A DNA stretch of 64,000 nucleotides from CAXMRP01 sp965216515. Its GTDB lineage: Bacteria; Pseudomonadota; Alphaproteobacteria; Rhizobiales; Afifellaceae. The translations under genes and the position numbers were made by a program. Each line of letters starts with the position of its first letter. Position 1 is the first letter of the stretch. This document shows, one piece after another, positions 17,094 to 26,781 of this stretch. Below the pieces are notes generated by a model. The model was not told where the DNA came from, made no database searches, and saw nothing but the letters and a program-made list of their open reading frames with translations. Location: assembly GCA_965216515.1 (NCBI GenBank), contig OZ244173.1:620001-684000 (forward strand). Direction: 5' to 3'.

Positions 17094-18062
17094 TCAGTGG
17101 CTTCCCGGCGGCGTCTCGTCGTAAAGATCGTCACGGGCCAGCATTTCGTCATGATGCTCTGCCGACTGCACCTCGATGAACAGCCGTTTGACCGCCGGAA
17201 ACCGGTCCTTGATCGCCGTTTCCAGATGGAAAATCGCATCTTCCACCTTGCCGACCGTCAGATTGTCCTCAAAATCGATGGAGAGCGCCAGCAGCACGTC
17301 GTTCGGCCCGCGATGCAATGTGCGGATTTCGTTGAGTGCATGAACCGTCGGCGTGGCCCCCACCAGCGCCCGAATGGCATGGGTCACCTCCGGATCCGCC
17401 GCCTCGCCGATCAGGAGGCCCTTCGTCTCGATGGCCAGAAGGATCGCCGTGATTGCCAGGATGGCACCGATGACGATCGAGGCGGCACCGTCCAGCCAGG
17501 CCAAATCCAGCCACGCGGCGCCGGCGATACCGAGAAAGGCGACAACCAGCCCCAGCATCGCCGCCGTGTCTTCAAACAGCACCGTGAAAAGAGTCGGATC
17601 CTTTGAATCGCGCACCGCATCCACAAAAGACCGCCGCCCGCGATAGTTCTCAAATGCCCGGTAGGCGATCCACCAGGCCACCCCCTCGAATACGAGCGCC
17701 AAACCCAGGACGACGAAATTGATATTGATGTTGGCGATTGGATGCGGATCGATGATTTTCTGGATCCCCTCGTAGATCGATACGCCCGCGCCGACCGCGA
17801 AGATCAGGATTGCCACAACGAACGCCCAAAAATAGATTTCCGCTCCATAACCGAACGGATGCTTGGCATCGGCCGGTTGGTCGGCCTTCCGGATTCCATA
17901 AAGGAGAAGCCCCTGATTGCCCGTGTCCACCAGGGAGTGAATTCCCTCCGACAACATCGCTGACGATCCGGTTATGCTCGCGGCAACGAATTTCGTCACC
18001 GCAATGAGCGCGTTTCCCGCCAATGCCGCGAAGATCACTTTACGCGAGCCAGTCGCTGCCAT
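17094..18062 (-). CDS. Cation diffusion facilitator family transporter
   Basis: 322 residues with six predicted membrane helices and a C-terminal cytoplasmic domain. The metal site of helix II reads HSLVDTGNQ (H42, D46), and helix V carries FEDTAAMLGL. The C-terminal part (about 225-315, HALNEIRTLHRGPNDVLLALSIDF) is the ferredoxin-like dimerisation domain. CDF proteins export Zn, Fe, Mn or Co in exchange for protons; the metal here cannot be assigned. The gene is convergent with the GFA gene and divergent from the next exported protein. Confidence 0.92.
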   Translation of the reverse strand: MAATGSRKVIFAALAGNALIAVTKFVAASITGSSAMLSEGIHSLVDTGNQGLLLYGIRKADQPADAKHPFGYGAEIYFWAFVVAILIFAVGAGVSIYEGIQKIIDPHPIANININFVVLGLALVFEGVAWWIAYRAFENYRGRRSFVDAVRDSKDPTLFTVLFEDTAAMLGLVVAFLGIAGAAWLDLAWLDGAASIVIGAILAITAILLAIETKGLLIGEAADPEVTHAIRALVGATPTVHALNEIRTLHRGPNDVLLALSIDFEDNLTVGKVEDAIFHLETAIKDRFPAVKRLFIEVQSAEHHDEMLARDDLYDETPPGSH

Positions 18063-18145
18063 TCCGAACTCCGTTCGTCGTTCACCGATTCGTCAGCCCG
18101 CAAAGGCTGTTCCTGCGATAATATCGGCAAATCGCGGCGGCAAGT

Positions 18146-18601
18146 GTGGAGGATCGGATATCCGGAACATCTCACAGGTTCAGACGACGGGGTTTGCCCC
18201 CCAATTCGTATCGCATTTCGCGCCTTGCGTCCGCCCTTGCTGCGGCCGGGCTTGCGGCTGCACTGTTGACAGCCGGCGGGGCGGTGGCTGGCGAGGCCGA
18301 TGTATTGAATGTTGTCGTCCAACCGGCGGGAGAAGGGCGCTACAATTTCTCCGTCACGGTTCGTCACGCGGATGCGGGCTGGGGGCACTACGCCAATGTC
18401 TGGCAGGTCCTGGGCCCGGATGGCACGGTCATGGGCGAACGCGTACTCCTTCATCCCCATGACAACGAACAGCCCTTCACGCGAAGCCTGTCCGCCGTTG
18501 CGATCCCCGACAACATCACGGAAGTGACAGTGCGGGCAGGCGATCTGGTCCACGGATTTGGCGGTGAAACCATCACCGTTTCGCTGCCGGGCCCCTCCTA
18601 G
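18146..18601 (+). CDS. Small exported hypothetical protein
   Basis: 151 residues from a GTG. A basic segment is followed by a hydrophobic core (ALAAAGLAAALLTAGGAVAG), a likely Sec signal peptide cleaved near residue 49. The mature part of about 100 residues looks like a beta-sandwich (YNFSVTVRHADAGWGHYAN, WQVLGPDGTV, TEVTVRAGDLVHGFGG) with several His and an HPHDNEQPF stretch. I recognise no named family. A TTG at 18194 would give a shorter, more normal signal peptide, so the start is uncertain. It lies alone between the CDF gene and gyrA. Confidence 0.65.
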   Translation: MEDRISGTSHRFRRRGLPPNSYRISRLASALAAAGLAAALLTAGGAVAGEADVLNVVVQPAGEGRYNFSVTVRHADAGWGHYANVWQVLGPDGTVMGERVLLHPHDNEQPFTRSLSAVAIPDNITEVTVRAGDLVHGFGGETITVSLPGPS

Positions 18602-18733
18602 ATCATCTTCATGGCGGTGCGGATTTTCCCGCAGATTCGCGGTTGTCCGGCGCAACGGGTGCGTGTTGCAAAGGGAATTTACAGAACGCCGCGTAAGTCA
18701 TTGAAAATACATATCTTAATCATCCGGTTCCAA

Positions 18734-18763
18734 TTGGCTTTGCGGCGTCCGATCGGGTAGAAT
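18734..18763 (+). promoter_or_regulatory. Candidate gyrA promoter
   Basis: TTGGCT (18734-18739) and TAGAAT (18758-18763), 18 bases apart, end 20 bases before the proposed gyrA start. The match is modest and the leader would be very short. Confidence 0.25.
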
Positions 18764-18783
18764 TTGGCGACCAGAACCAGCCG

Positions 18784-21573
18784 GTGATTCCCGCCTTGGC
18801 CGACCCGATTAATCCGCCCCCCGACAGCGGCGACGTCAGCCCTGTCTCAATCATAGACGAGATGCGTCGGTCATATCTCGATTACGCCATGAGCGTTATC
18901 GTCAGCCGCGCCTTGCCTGATGTTCGAGACGGATTGAAGCCGGTTCACCGTCGCATTCTCTATGCCATGGACGAGGCCGGCTACGACTGGAACAAGGCCT
19001 ACAAGAAGTCCTCACGCATCGTCGGCGACGTCATGGGCAAGTATCATCCCCATGGTGACCAGGCGATCTATGATGCCCTGGTGCGCATGGCGCAGGACTT
19101 CTCGATGCGCCTTCCGCTGATCGATGGGCAGGGCAACTTCGGCTCCCTCGACGGCGATCCGCCGGCCGCCATGCGATACACAGAGGTGCGGCTTGAGAAG
19201 GTCGCCCACGAGATTCTGGAGGATATCGACAAGGACACAGTCGATTTTCAGTCCAACTACGACGATTCCAGCCGTGAACCGGTGGTTCTGCCGGCGAAAT
19301 TTCCCAACATCCTGGTCAATGGCGCCGGCGGCATCGCTGTCGGTATGGCAACCAATATGCCGCCGCACAACCTGGGAGAGGTTATCGACGCGACCATGGC
19401 ATTGATCGATGACCCCTCGCTCACGGTTTCCCAGTTGCAGGACCACATGCCGGGCCCGGACTTTCCGACCGGCGGCATTATTCTTGGCCGGTCCGGCATC
19501 CGCTCCGCTTACGAAACCGGTCGCGGGTCGATCGTCATGCGGGGCAGGGTAGCCGTCGAAACGATCCGCAAAGACCGTGAGGCGATCATCGTCACCGAAG
19601 TGCCGTATCAGGTGAACAAGGCGTCGATGATTGAAAAAATCGCCGAACATGTCCGCGAAAAGCGGATCGAGGGCATTTCCGATATCCGCGATGAAAGCGA
19701 TCGTGACGGCGTCCGGGTCGTCGTCGAGATCAAGCGCGATGCCGTGGCTGACGTGGTGCTGAACCAGCTTTACCGGTTCACCGCCCTGCAATCGACATTT
19801 GGCGCCAACCTCGTGGCTCTGAACGGCGGTCGGCCGGAATTGATGGGCCTGAGGGACATCATCGCCGCGTTCGTCGCGTTCCGCGAGGAGGTAGTGAGCC
19901 GACGAACCCGGTTTCTGCTCAAACGAGCCCGCGACCGGGCCCATGTTCTTGTCGGCCTTGCCATTGCGGTCGCCAACATCGATGAGGTGATTGCGCTGAT
20001 TAGAGCCGCGGCTGATCCTCAGACAGCGCGTGAGCAGTTAGTCGCAAAGTATTGGCTGGCAAAAGATATTGAACCGCTTGTGACTCTCATCGCCGACCCG
20101 CGGCACACGCTGGCCGAAGATGGCACATATCGGCTTTCGGATGCGCAGGCCCGGGCAATTCTGGAGCTGCGCCTTCAGCGCCTCACCGCGCTGGGCCGCG
20201 ACGAGATCGGCGATGAACTAAACGGCCTGGCCGATGAAATCCGCGACTATCTGGACATCTTGGCCTCGCGCCCGCGCATTCGCGCCATCATCAAGGACGA
20301 GCTGTCCGAAATCAAAGACGCCTATGCGACGCCCCGCAGGACGGAAATCGTCGAGGGCGGTCCGGATCTTGAGGACGAGGATCTGATCAAGCGCGAGGAT
20401 ATGGTCGTCACGGTCAGCCATTCCGGTTACATCAAGCGCGTTGCGCTGTCAGAGTATCGCGCCCAGCGCCGCGGCGGACGCGGGCGTTCGGGTATGGCGA
20501 CCCGCGAGGAGGATTTCGTCAGCAAGCTGTTCGTCGCCAACACCCACACACCGGTGTTGTTTTTTTCCTCGCGCGGCATGGTCTACAAGCTCAAGGTGTG
20601 GCGGTTGCCGCTCGCCGCACCACAGGCCCGCGGCAAGGCAATGATAAACATCCTGCCGCTGGAATCGGGTGAGCGCATCACCACGGTTCTGCCGTTGCCG
20701 GACAATGAAGCCGATTATGACAGGCTTGATCTGATGTTCGCCACCCGGTCGGGGACCGTTCGCCGCAACAAGCTTACCGATTTCATCGATGTGCGCGCAA
20801 ACGGCAAGATCGCCATGAAACTCGACGACGCCGATGCCATTCTTGCGGTCGACACCTGTACCGAAGATGACGATATCTGTCTGACGACCGCGCACGGCCA
20901 ATCGATCCGGTTTCCGGTCACCGACGTACGCGTGTTCGCCGGCCGCAGTTCGGTCGGAGTCCGCGGGATCTCTCTGGCGGAGGGTGATGAGGTCATCTCA
21001 ATGAGCGTGTTGCATCATTTCGATGCAACGGCTGATGAGCGCGCCTCCTTCCTCAAGGCAAGCCGGGCCGAGCGGAGCGATGACGAGGACGGCCAGGTCG
21101 AGCCGGAAGGCGAAGATTCAGGCACTTTGCCGCCGGAACGATATGCTGCGATGGCCGCCGCCGAACAGTTGATCCTCACGCTGTCGGAAAACGGCTATGG
21201 AAAACGCAGTTCGTCGTTTGAATACCGGACCTCGGGCAGGGGGGGCAAAGGCATCATCGCCATGACGGTCAATGAACGCAACGGCCCCCTGGTCGCGTCG
21301 TTCCCCGTCATCGAATCCGATCAGATCATGCTGGTGACGGATGGCGGACAACTGATACGGGTGCCGGTAGATGATATCCGCATCGCCGGCCGGTCGACCC
21401 AGGGCGTAATCGTGTTCAAGACGGCCGCCGGCGAGAAGGTTGTCTCCGCCCAGCGGATCAGCGAGCAGGATGAAGACGAAAGCCCGCAAGCCGATGACAA
21501 CGCGGCAAACGGTGATAATGTCCTGCCCGGGCCGGATGGCGAAGATGCCGGTCCGGAAACGGCCGCCGACTAG
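18784..21573 (+). CDS. gyrA: DNA gyrase subunit A
   Basis: 929 residues. Signatures are [28 protein letters not shown] at the start, the catalytic-Tyr region [10 protein letters not shown], the GyrA box [10 protein letters not shown] and six-bladed C-terminal repeats with an acidic tail, which separate it from ParC. Gyrase introduces negative supercoils using ATP hydrolysed by GyrB. At the quinolone-determining site the sequence is HGDQAIYD: Gln replaces E. coli Ser83, while the Asp87 equivalent is kept. The start is GTG at 18784 without a clear Shine-Dalgarno. It heads a run of same-strand genes through tgt. Confidence 0.96.
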   Translation: MIPALADPINPPPDSGDVSPVSIIDEMRRSYLDYAMSVIVSRALPDVRDGLKPVHRRILYAMDEAGYDWNKAYKKSSRIVGDVMGKYHPHGDQAIYDALVRMAQDFSMRLPLIDGQGNFGSLDGDPPAAMRYTEVRLEKVAHEILEDIDKDTVDFQSNYDDSSREPVVLPAKFPNILVNGAGGIAVGMATNMPPHNLGEVIDATMALIDDPSLTVSQLQDHMPGPDFPTGGIILGRSGIRSAYETGRGSIVMRGRVAVETIRKDREAIIVTEVPYQVNKASMIEKIAEHVREKRIEGISDIRDESDRDGVRVVVEIKRDAVADVVLNQLYRFTALQSTFGANLVALNGGRPELMGLRDIIAAFVAFREEVVSRRTRFLLKRARDRAHVLVGLAIAVANIDEVIALIRAAADPQTAREQLVAKYWLAKDIEPLVTLIADPRHTLAEDGTYRLSDAQARAILELRLQRLTALGRDEIGDELNGLADEIRDYLDILASRPRIRAIIKDELSEIKDAYATPRRTEIVEGGPDLEDEDLIKREDMVVTVSHSGYIKRVALSEYRAQRRGGRGRSGMATREEDFVSKLFVANTHTPVLFFSSRGMVYKLKVWRLPLAAPQARGKAMINILPLESGERITTVLPLPDNEADYDRLDLMFATRSGTVRRNKLTDFIDVRANGKIAMKLDDADAILAVDTCTEDDDICLTTAHGQSIRFPVTDVRVFAGRSSVGVRGISLAEGDEVISMSVLHHFDATADERASFLKASRAERSDDEDGQVEPEGEDSGTLPPERYAAMAAAEQLILTLSENGYGKRSSSFEYRTSGRGGKGIIAMTVNERNGPLVASFPVIESDQIMLVTDGGQLIRVPVDDIRIAGRSTQGVIVFKTAAGEKVVSAQRISEQDEDESPQADDNAANGDNVLPGPDGEDAGPETAAD

Positions 21574-21619
21574 CGCACCGGGCATCCGGATCCGGACACC
21601 AACATGAGAAACCGTGCCA

Positions 21620-22231
21620 ATGATTGATCTGTCCGCATGGATCACGTTCGTGCTTGCATCGGCGGCAATCGTTATCGTTCCGGGACCGACGGTCACCGTT
21701 ATTGTCGCCAATGCCATTCGTCATGGAGCCCGTGCGGGATTGCTCAATGTTGCGGGCACGCAAGCCGGGCTCGTGGTCATGATTGCCGTCCTCGCCATGG
21801 GCCTTTCGGCGATTGTCGAGAACATGGGACTGGCATTCAACATCCTGCGGATTGTTGGTGCAGCGTACCTGATCTGGCTCGGTATCAGGCTATGGCGTTC
21901 TGGCGGAAATCTCGGCAAAGTCGAAACGCGCGCACCCGGCGGGTCGTTCTTCTGGCAGGGTTTCATCGTCATCTGGTCCAATCCGAAGGCACTGCTGTTT
22001 TTCGGGGCCTTCATTCCGCAGTTTGTGAATCCGTCCGGGAACATGGCGATGCAAACCATCGTGTTCGGCGCGACATTCATGGCCGTTGCGACGCTTCTGG
22101 ATGGCGCCTACGCATTGCTGGCCGGACGGACGGGCGCCTTGCTGTCCCGCCGGAATATCCGGTTTGTCGAACGGATTTCGGGCTCTTGCCTTATTGGAGG
22201 CGGGTTGTGGCTGGCTCTCGCGCGGCGCTAG
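21620..22231 (+). CDS. LysE-family amino-acid exporter
   Basis: About 203 residues with six predicted membrane helices. The family signature near the N-terminus is IVIVPGPTVTVIVANAIRHGARAG, followed by AYLIWLGIRLWRSG and WSNPKALLFFGAFIPQF, all typical of LysE/RhtB exporters. Members export amino acids or homoserine lactones; the substrate is not predictable. The ATG at 21620 is used; a GTG two codons earlier is the alternative. It lies 46 bases downstream of gyrA. Confidence 0.9.
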   Translation: MIDLSAWITFVLASAAIVIVPGPTVTVIVANAIRHGARAGLLNVAGTQAGLVVMIAVLAMGLSAIVENMGLAFNILRIVGAAYLIWLGIRLWRSGGNLGKVETRAPGGSFFWQGFIVIWSNPKALLFFGAFIPQFVNPSGNMAMQTIVFGATFMAVATLLDGAYALLAGRTGALLSRRNIRFVERISGSCLIGGGLWLALARR

Positions 22232-22292
22232 CGCGGCCAGCCGACAGGCACAAGGCGTTTGCCTTGCAACGCTCCAACAGATAGGACGCGCC

Positions 22293-22820
22293 ATGGAGTC
22301 TTCGGAAAAGCCCGCCAGGATTGCGATATATCCCGGCTCATTCGATCCGCCGACAAATGGCCATATCGGTATGTTGAAGGCGAGCCTGGTTCTGTGCGAC
22401 CGGCTGGTCGTGGCTGTCGGCATACATCCGGCGAAACGGTCGATGATGGATGTTGAGAGGCGGGTGGCACTGCTGGAGACAGTAATGCGTCCGCTGGCCG
22501 ATGCTGCTGAAACCGAACTGGAGGTGACGACTTTCGACAATCTTGCGGTTGATTTTGCGCGAAAGCATGGGGCCTCGCTTCTGATCCGTGGCCTGCGCGA
22601 CGGCACCGACCTCGACTATGAAATGCAGATGGTTGGCATGAATGAGGAGATGGCGCCGGACTTGCAGACGGTCTTTTTGCCGGCGCGCATCCATGACCGC
22701 CATATTTCCGCGACGCTGGTGCGCCAAATCCATGATTTGGGCGGTGATGTCAGTCCGTTTGTGCCCAAAGTCGTGGCCGAGGAGATGGCGCGGCACCCCG
22801 CAGCCGCGTCGCACAGATGA
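22293..22820 (+). CDS. coaD: Phosphopantetheine adenylyltransferase
   Basis: 175 residues. The nucleotidyltransferase motif YPGSFDPPTNGH (about 13-24) carries the TxGH signature, and RHISATLVRQI is the distal ISxTxxR motif. RGLRDGTDLDYEMQM and NEEMAPDLQTVFLPA are classic CoaD segments. It joins ATP and 4'-phosphopantetheine to dephospho-CoA, the penultimate step of coenzyme A synthesis. The ATG at 22293 has AGGA seven bases upstream. It is in the gyrA-to-tgt run. Confidence 0.96.
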   Translation: MESSEKPARIAIYPGSFDPPTNGHIGMLKASLVLCDRLVVAVGIHPAKRSMMDVERRVALLETVMRPLADAAETELEVTTFDNLAVDFARKHGASLLIRGLRDGTDLDYEMQMVGMNEEMAPDLQTVFLPARIHDRHISATLVRQIHDLGGDVSPFVPKVVAEEMARHPAAASHR

Positions 22821-22932
22821 CCGCCCGCCATAAGTACGATGCCAACCCGAAGGAATTGCCGGTTTCCCGGTTGCATGCGCTCAGCGTCCGATCTATGGCG
22901 CTCTCCCTCACTTGATCTCGCAGGATATCTTC

Positions 22933-23475
22933 ATGCTGACCCGTAAGCTTGTAATTGTTGTCGCAATGACCGTTTTTGCCGGATTTCACGGCACGTTCGC
23001 CTTGGCCGATGGTCCGGCGGTCGTGCTTGAGACATCCAGGGGCGATATCCGGATCAATCTCGCATCCGATATCGCGCCCCGACATGCGGAGCGAATCGCC
23101 ACCCTGGCGCGCCGGGGCTTTTATGACGGCGTGGTCTTTCACCGCGTCATTGACGGCTTCATGGCCCAGACCGGTGATCCGACGGGCACCGGATCGGGCG
23201 GTTCGGAGCTGCCCGATCTGAAAGCGGAATTTTCGGATGTACCCTTCACCCGCGGCATGGTCGGAATGGCCCGCTCTCGCAGCCTGAACAGCGCCAACTC
23301 GCAGTTTTTCATCATGTATGCCAATGCGCCCCACTTGAACGGCAAGTATACAATCGTCGGCAGGGTGGTGGATGGGATGGATGTGGTCGATCGCCTGAAA
23401 AAGGGTGACCGGGAGAACAATGGGCTGGTGTCCAACCCGGATCGTATCAAAAAAATGACGGTCGTCGGCAACTGA
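22933..23475 (+). CDS. Periplasmic cyclophilin-type peptidyl-prolyl isomerase
   Basis: 180 residues: a signal peptide (about 1-25, LVIVVAMTVFAGFHGTFALA) and a compact bacterial cyclophilin domain. The active-site motif FHRVIDGFMAQTGDP contains the catalytic Arg and conserved Phe/Gln, followed by NSQFFIMYANAPHLNGKYTIVGRV. It speeds cis-trans isomerisation of prolyl bonds during folding of exported proteins. The ATG at 22933 has AGGA eight bases upstream; an upstream TTG at 22912 is less likely. A cytoplasmic paralogue follows 61 bases downstream. Confidence 0.93.
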   Translation: MLTRKLVIVVAMTVFAGFHGTFALADGPAVVLETSRGDIRINLASDIAPRHAERIATLARRGFYDGVVFHRVIDGFMAQTGDPTGTGSGGSELPDLKAEFSDVPFTRGMVGMARSRSLNSANSQFFIMYANAPHLNGKYTIVGRVVDGMDVVDRLKKGDRENNGLVSNPDRIKKMTVVGN

Positions 23476-23536
23476 CGATCTCGGCCGATCGCCCCCGGGT
23501 GATTGGTATTCCGACAACGAAAATTTGGAGAACGAA

Positions 23537-24016
23537 ATGAGCGGCGACCCGGAAAACACGTTGATTGTGAACACATCCAAGGGACAGGTTACGATCGCGC
23601 TGCGCCCGGAACTGGCGCCAAATCATGTTGCGCGGATCAAGGAACTGGTGCGGGAGGGATTTTACGACGGCATCAAATTCCACCGCGTGATTGATGGATT
23701 CATGGCGCAGACGGGTTGTCCCCATGGGACGGGAACCGGCGGTTCCGGGCAAAACCTGAAGGCCGAATTCACACCGACAAAGCATGTGCGGGGAACGGTC
23801 TCCATGGCCCGTGCCGCAAGTCCGGATTCCGGCGACAGCCAGTTCTTCATCTGTTTTGCCGAAGCCCCCTGGCTCGACAACCAGTATACGGTTTGGGGCG
23901 AAGTCACCGATGGCATGGATACGATCGACGCCATCGAGAAGGGCGAACCGCCGCAAAATCCCGATACGATTGCTTCCATAAAGGTTGCCGTCGATTCCCA
24001 GGGTGATGGCGCCTGA
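23537..24016 (+). CDS. Cytoplasmic cyclophilin-type peptidyl-prolyl isomerase
   Basis: 159 residues with no signal peptide. The motif FHRVIDGFMAQTGCPHGTG and SQFFICFAEAPWLDNQYTVWGEV show an intact cyclophilin active site, as in E. coli PpiB. The ATG at 23537 has GGAG six bases upstream. It appears to be a tandem duplicate of the exported isomerase just upstream, giving one enzyme to each side of the inner membrane. queA follows 37 bases later. Confidence 0.94.
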   Translation: MSGDPENTLIVNTSKGQVTIALRPELAPNHVARIKELVREGFYDGIKFHRVIDGFMAQTGCPHGTGTGGSGQNLKAEFTPTKHVRGTVSMARAASPDSGDSQFFICFAEAPWLDNQYTVWGEVTDGMDTIDAIEKGEPPQNPDTIASIKVAVDSQGDGA

Positions 24017-24053
24017 GCAACTTCGACTTCCGGTTCGCCGGTGATGTTTGCCA

Positions 24054-25124
24054 ATGCGAGTTGACGAATTCGATTTCGACCTGCCCGAGGACAGAATCGC
24101 GCTGCGCCCGGCCGTTCCCCGTGATGCCGCCAGACTGATGGTTGTGCATTCCGGTGGTGCCATCGAAGATCATGTCGTTCGCGAATTGCCGGATATCCTC
24201 GCGCCCGCTGATGTGCTGGTCCGCAACGACACACGCGTAATACCGGCTCAATTGCGCGGCGAGCGCAGGCGCCAGGGCAATGCGGTGCCGGTCGCCGCGA
24301 CCCTTGTCGAACATGTGCGCGGTGGCGTGTGGTGGACCTTCTTAAAGCCGGGCCGACGAGTGCGAACGGGGGATCGCCTGGAATTCTCCGGAGCCGCGTC
24401 AAAAACAGTCCTGGAGGCTGTTGTGCTGGCCAAGGCCGGGGATGGCCGCATTCGCATCGATTTCCGATGCGATCGGCCGACACTGGAAGCCAGATTGGCG
24501 GAAATCGGCCAGCCGCCGCTGCCACCCTATATCGCCGCGCGCCGCCGCGCGGATGCCCGCGACACCATCGATTATCAAACGGTATTTGCCGCCAAGGACG
24601 GCGCGATTGCGGCGCCGACCGCCGGGCTTCATTTCACCCAGGCCCTGATGGATGATCTTGCCGACCGGGGCGTGGGATTTGCCGATGTAACGCTACATGT
24701 CGGCGTTGGCACTTTTCTGCCAGTCAAGGTCGCCGACACCAGGGATCATGTCATGCATGCCGAGGTCGGGACGATCTCCGCCGAAACGGCCGAGCGGCTC
24801 AACGCGGCGCGGGCTGCCGGCGGACGAATTGTCGCCGTTGGTACCACATCGCTCCGGCTGCTTGAATCGGCGGCAGACAAGGACGGCCGAATTCATCCGT
24901 TTTCCGGCGAGACCAGCATATTCATAACGCCGGGCTACCGGTTCCGGGCCGTCGACATCCTGATGACGAACTTCCACTTGCCGAAATCGACCCTGTTCAT
25001 GCTGGTAAGTGCATTCTCCGGGACAAATGTCATGAAAGCGGCTTACCGCCACGCCGTCGCCGAGGGTTACCGGTTCTACTCCTACGGGGATGCCTGCCTG
25101 TTGATGCGCGGAGAGGCGGCGTGA
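24054..25124 (+). CDS. queA: S-adenosylmethionine:tRNA ribosyltransferase-isomerase
   Basis: 356 residues: [25 protein letters not shown] at the start, [58 protein letters not shown] and [12 protein letters not shown] at the C-terminus, all diagnostic of QueA. It transfers the ribosyl part of SAM onto 7-aminomethyl-7-deazaguanine in tRNA to give epoxyqueuosine. Start ATG 24054; a TTG at 24048 is possible. Its last four bases overlap the tgt start, so the two queuosine enzymes are translationally coupled. Confidence 0.97.
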   Translation: MRVDEFDFDLPEDRIALRPAVPRDAARLMVVHSGGAIEDHVVRELPDILAPADVLVRNDTRVIPAQLRGERRRQGNAVPVAATLVEHVRGGVWWTFLKPGRRVRTGDRLEFSGAASKTVLEAVVLAKAGDGRIRIDFRCDRPTLEARLAEIGQPPLPPYIAARRRADARDTIDYQTVFAAKDGAIAAPTAGLHFTQALMDDLADRGVGFADVTLHVGVGTFLPVKVADTRDHVMHAEVGTISAETAERLNAARAAGGRIVAVGTTSLRLLESAADKDGRIHPFSGETSIFITPGYRFRAVDILMTNFHLPKSTLFMLVSAFSGTNVMKAAYRHAVAEGYRFYSYGDACLLMRGEAA

Positions 25125-26245
25125 GCGGCGTGCCCTTTGCAATTGCCGGGCATGACGGAAATGCGCGGACCGGCCGTTTGGATACCGCGCACGGCGCCAT
25201 CCGCACCCCGGCATTCATGCCTGTGGGAACGCAGGCGACCGTCAAGGCAATGTATCCCGATCAGGTCCGCGCACTGGGCGCCGATGTAATACTCGGCAAC
25301 ACCTATCACCTCATGCTTCGCCCCGGTGCAGAGCGCATCGCCGCGTTGGGTGGATTGCATGCGTTTATGCGCTGGCCCCACGCAATCCTCACAGATTCCG
25401 GCGGGTTCCAGGTCATGTCGTTGGCAAAACTGCGCAAACTGGACGCCGACGGCGTGACATTCCGATCGCATGTCGACGGATCCGAACACCGCCTGACACC
25501 GGAGCGCGCAGTCGAGATCCAGCGCCTTTTGGGCAGCGACATCGTTATGCAATTCGACGAATGCATCCAATTGCCGGCAGACAGGACCGAAATCGAACGC
25601 GCCATGCACATTTCGCTTGACTGGGCAGAGCGGTGCAAAGCGGTGTTCCGGGCCGGCAGCGGGCAGGCCCTGTTCGGCATCGTCCAGGGCGGTGATATCG
25701 CGGAATTGAGAATTAGCTCGGCATCGCGGCTTTGCGACATCGGATTTGACGGGTACGGAATTGGCGGCCTGGCCGTTGGCGAACCGCAGTCGGTCATGCT
25801 GACAATGCTGGAAGCCACCGTTCCGGTCCTGCCGGACGACCGTCCGCGATATCTCATGGGTGTTGGCACGCCCGGCGACATTCTCAAGTCCATCGCCCTG
25901 GGTGTGGACATGTTCGATTGTGTCATGCCGACGCGCGCGGGCCGCCACGGCCAGGCGTTCACCCGGTTCGGCCGGATCAATCTCCGCAATGCCAGGCACG
26001 CCGATGATCCCCGTCCGCTGGATCCTCAAAGCGAATGCCCTGCGGCCCGCGACTATTCGCGCGCTTATTTCCATCACCTGTTCAAGACCGGTGAATCCCT
26101 GGGGCCGATGCTTCTGACCTGGAACAACCTCGCCTACTATCAGTCGCTGATGGCGGGCGCGCGCGAGGCGATCGGCAAGGGGCGGTATGCGGATTATTGC
26201 GCCACGGCCGAAGACGGTTGGTCACGAGGCGACCCTGGCCGGTGA
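25121..26245 (+). CDS. tgt: Queuine tRNA-guanine transglycosylase with lost zinc site
   Basis: 374 residues from a GTG overlapping the queA stop. The catalytic core is intact: [10 protein letters not shown] (general base, about D92), [16 protein letters not shown] and [16 protein letters not shown] (nucleophile Asp, about D266). It exchanges guanine at the wobble position of GUN-anticodon tRNAs for preQ1. The structural zinc site is not intact. Aligned to the usual CxCxxC...H, this protein has S304, C306 and A309, and N335 in place of the His, so three of four ligands are gone. The fold evidently tolerates this, and it may be a lineage trait. Confidence 0.96.
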   Translation: MSGVPFAIAGHDGNARTGRLDTAHGAIRTPAFMPVGTQATVKAMYPDQVRALGADVILGNTYHLMLRPGAERIAALGGLHAFMRWPHAILTDSGGFQVMSLAKLRKLDADGVTFRSHVDGSEHRLTPERAVEIQRLLGSDIVMQFDECIQLPADRTEIERAMHISLDWAERCKAVFRAGSGQALFGIVQGGDIAELRISSASRLCDIGFDGYGIGGLAVGEPQSVMLTMLEATVPVLPDDRPRYLMGVGTPGDILKSIALGVDMFDCVMPTRAGRHGQAFTRFGRINLRNARHADDPRPLDPQSECPAARDYSRAYFHHLFKTGESLGPMLLTWNNLAYYQSLMAGAREAIGKGRYADYCATAEDGWSRGDPGR

Positions 26246-26363
26246 CATTGCCGAAAATGGCCCACCCACCGTGCGAACTGCGCCGCCTGCGGTTGGCGGC
26301 GGCAACAAATTGAGACGTTAAAACAAGCTGTTACGGATTGTTGCGGATTTTTCCGCAGCTAAT

Positions 26364-26399
26364 TCCAACCGAGTCTGTTCGGTTTGGACTTTCTTTAAC
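26364..26399 (+). terminator. Possible terminator of the gyrA-tgt run
   Basis: tccaaccga (26364-26372) pairs with tcggtttgga (26379-26388) with one bulged base and a six-base loop, followed by the pyrimidine-rich ctttcttt. A second small hairpin (tgcgga-tttt-tccgca) lies just upstream. Both are 100-140 bases after the tgt stop. Confidence 0.4.
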
Positions 26400-26417
26400 A
26401 TTGCAGAAGACTATTGG

Positions 26418-26768
26418 GTGGGGCTTGTGGCTAGGCGTCTGATGAAACACCTTTTTAGAAAATTGGTTAAAGGCCAAAGAGTGCGGGTTAGTCCGCGTTT
26501 TCCGAATTTCCTGTTTGCCGAACTGTCAGCCGACAGCGGCTGGATGGCCGAGGGCTATATCAAGGAAATGTCAAATACAGGCGCGAGCATGGCGGTTGAG
26601 GATGCATCCGCTGTGCCGACCCGGTTACGTATCGCGATCCCTTCGCGCAAGGTTGCCAGTCAGGCCAAGGTGGTTTGGCGGAAGCGCAAGACGATTGGCG
26701 TCCAGTTTCTCCACCCGATCGAATTGCCACACGGTGCCGCCTCGCGCATCGACAGGGTGCGAAGCTGA
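26418..26768 (+). CDS. PilZ-like domain protein
   Basis: 116 residues. The arrangement fits a PilZ fold: a basic N-terminal stretch (KGQRVRVSPRF), GYIKEMSNTGASM in the place of the (D/N)xSxxG motif (Glu instead of Asp/Asn), then VVWRKRKTIGVQFL. PilZ domains bind cyclic di-GMP; the altered motif makes binding uncertain. The start could be GTG 26418, GTG 26427 or ATG 26442; the longest is given. It stands alone, convergent with the enolase-superfamily gene. Confidence 0.7.
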   Translation: MGLVARRLMKHLFRKLVKGQRVRVSPRFPNFLFAELSADSGWMAEGYIKEMSNTGASMAVEDASAVPTRLRIAIPSRKVASQAKVVWRKRKTIGVQFLHPIELPHGAASRIDRVRS

Positions 26769-26781
26769 TCCGATTACCGGA

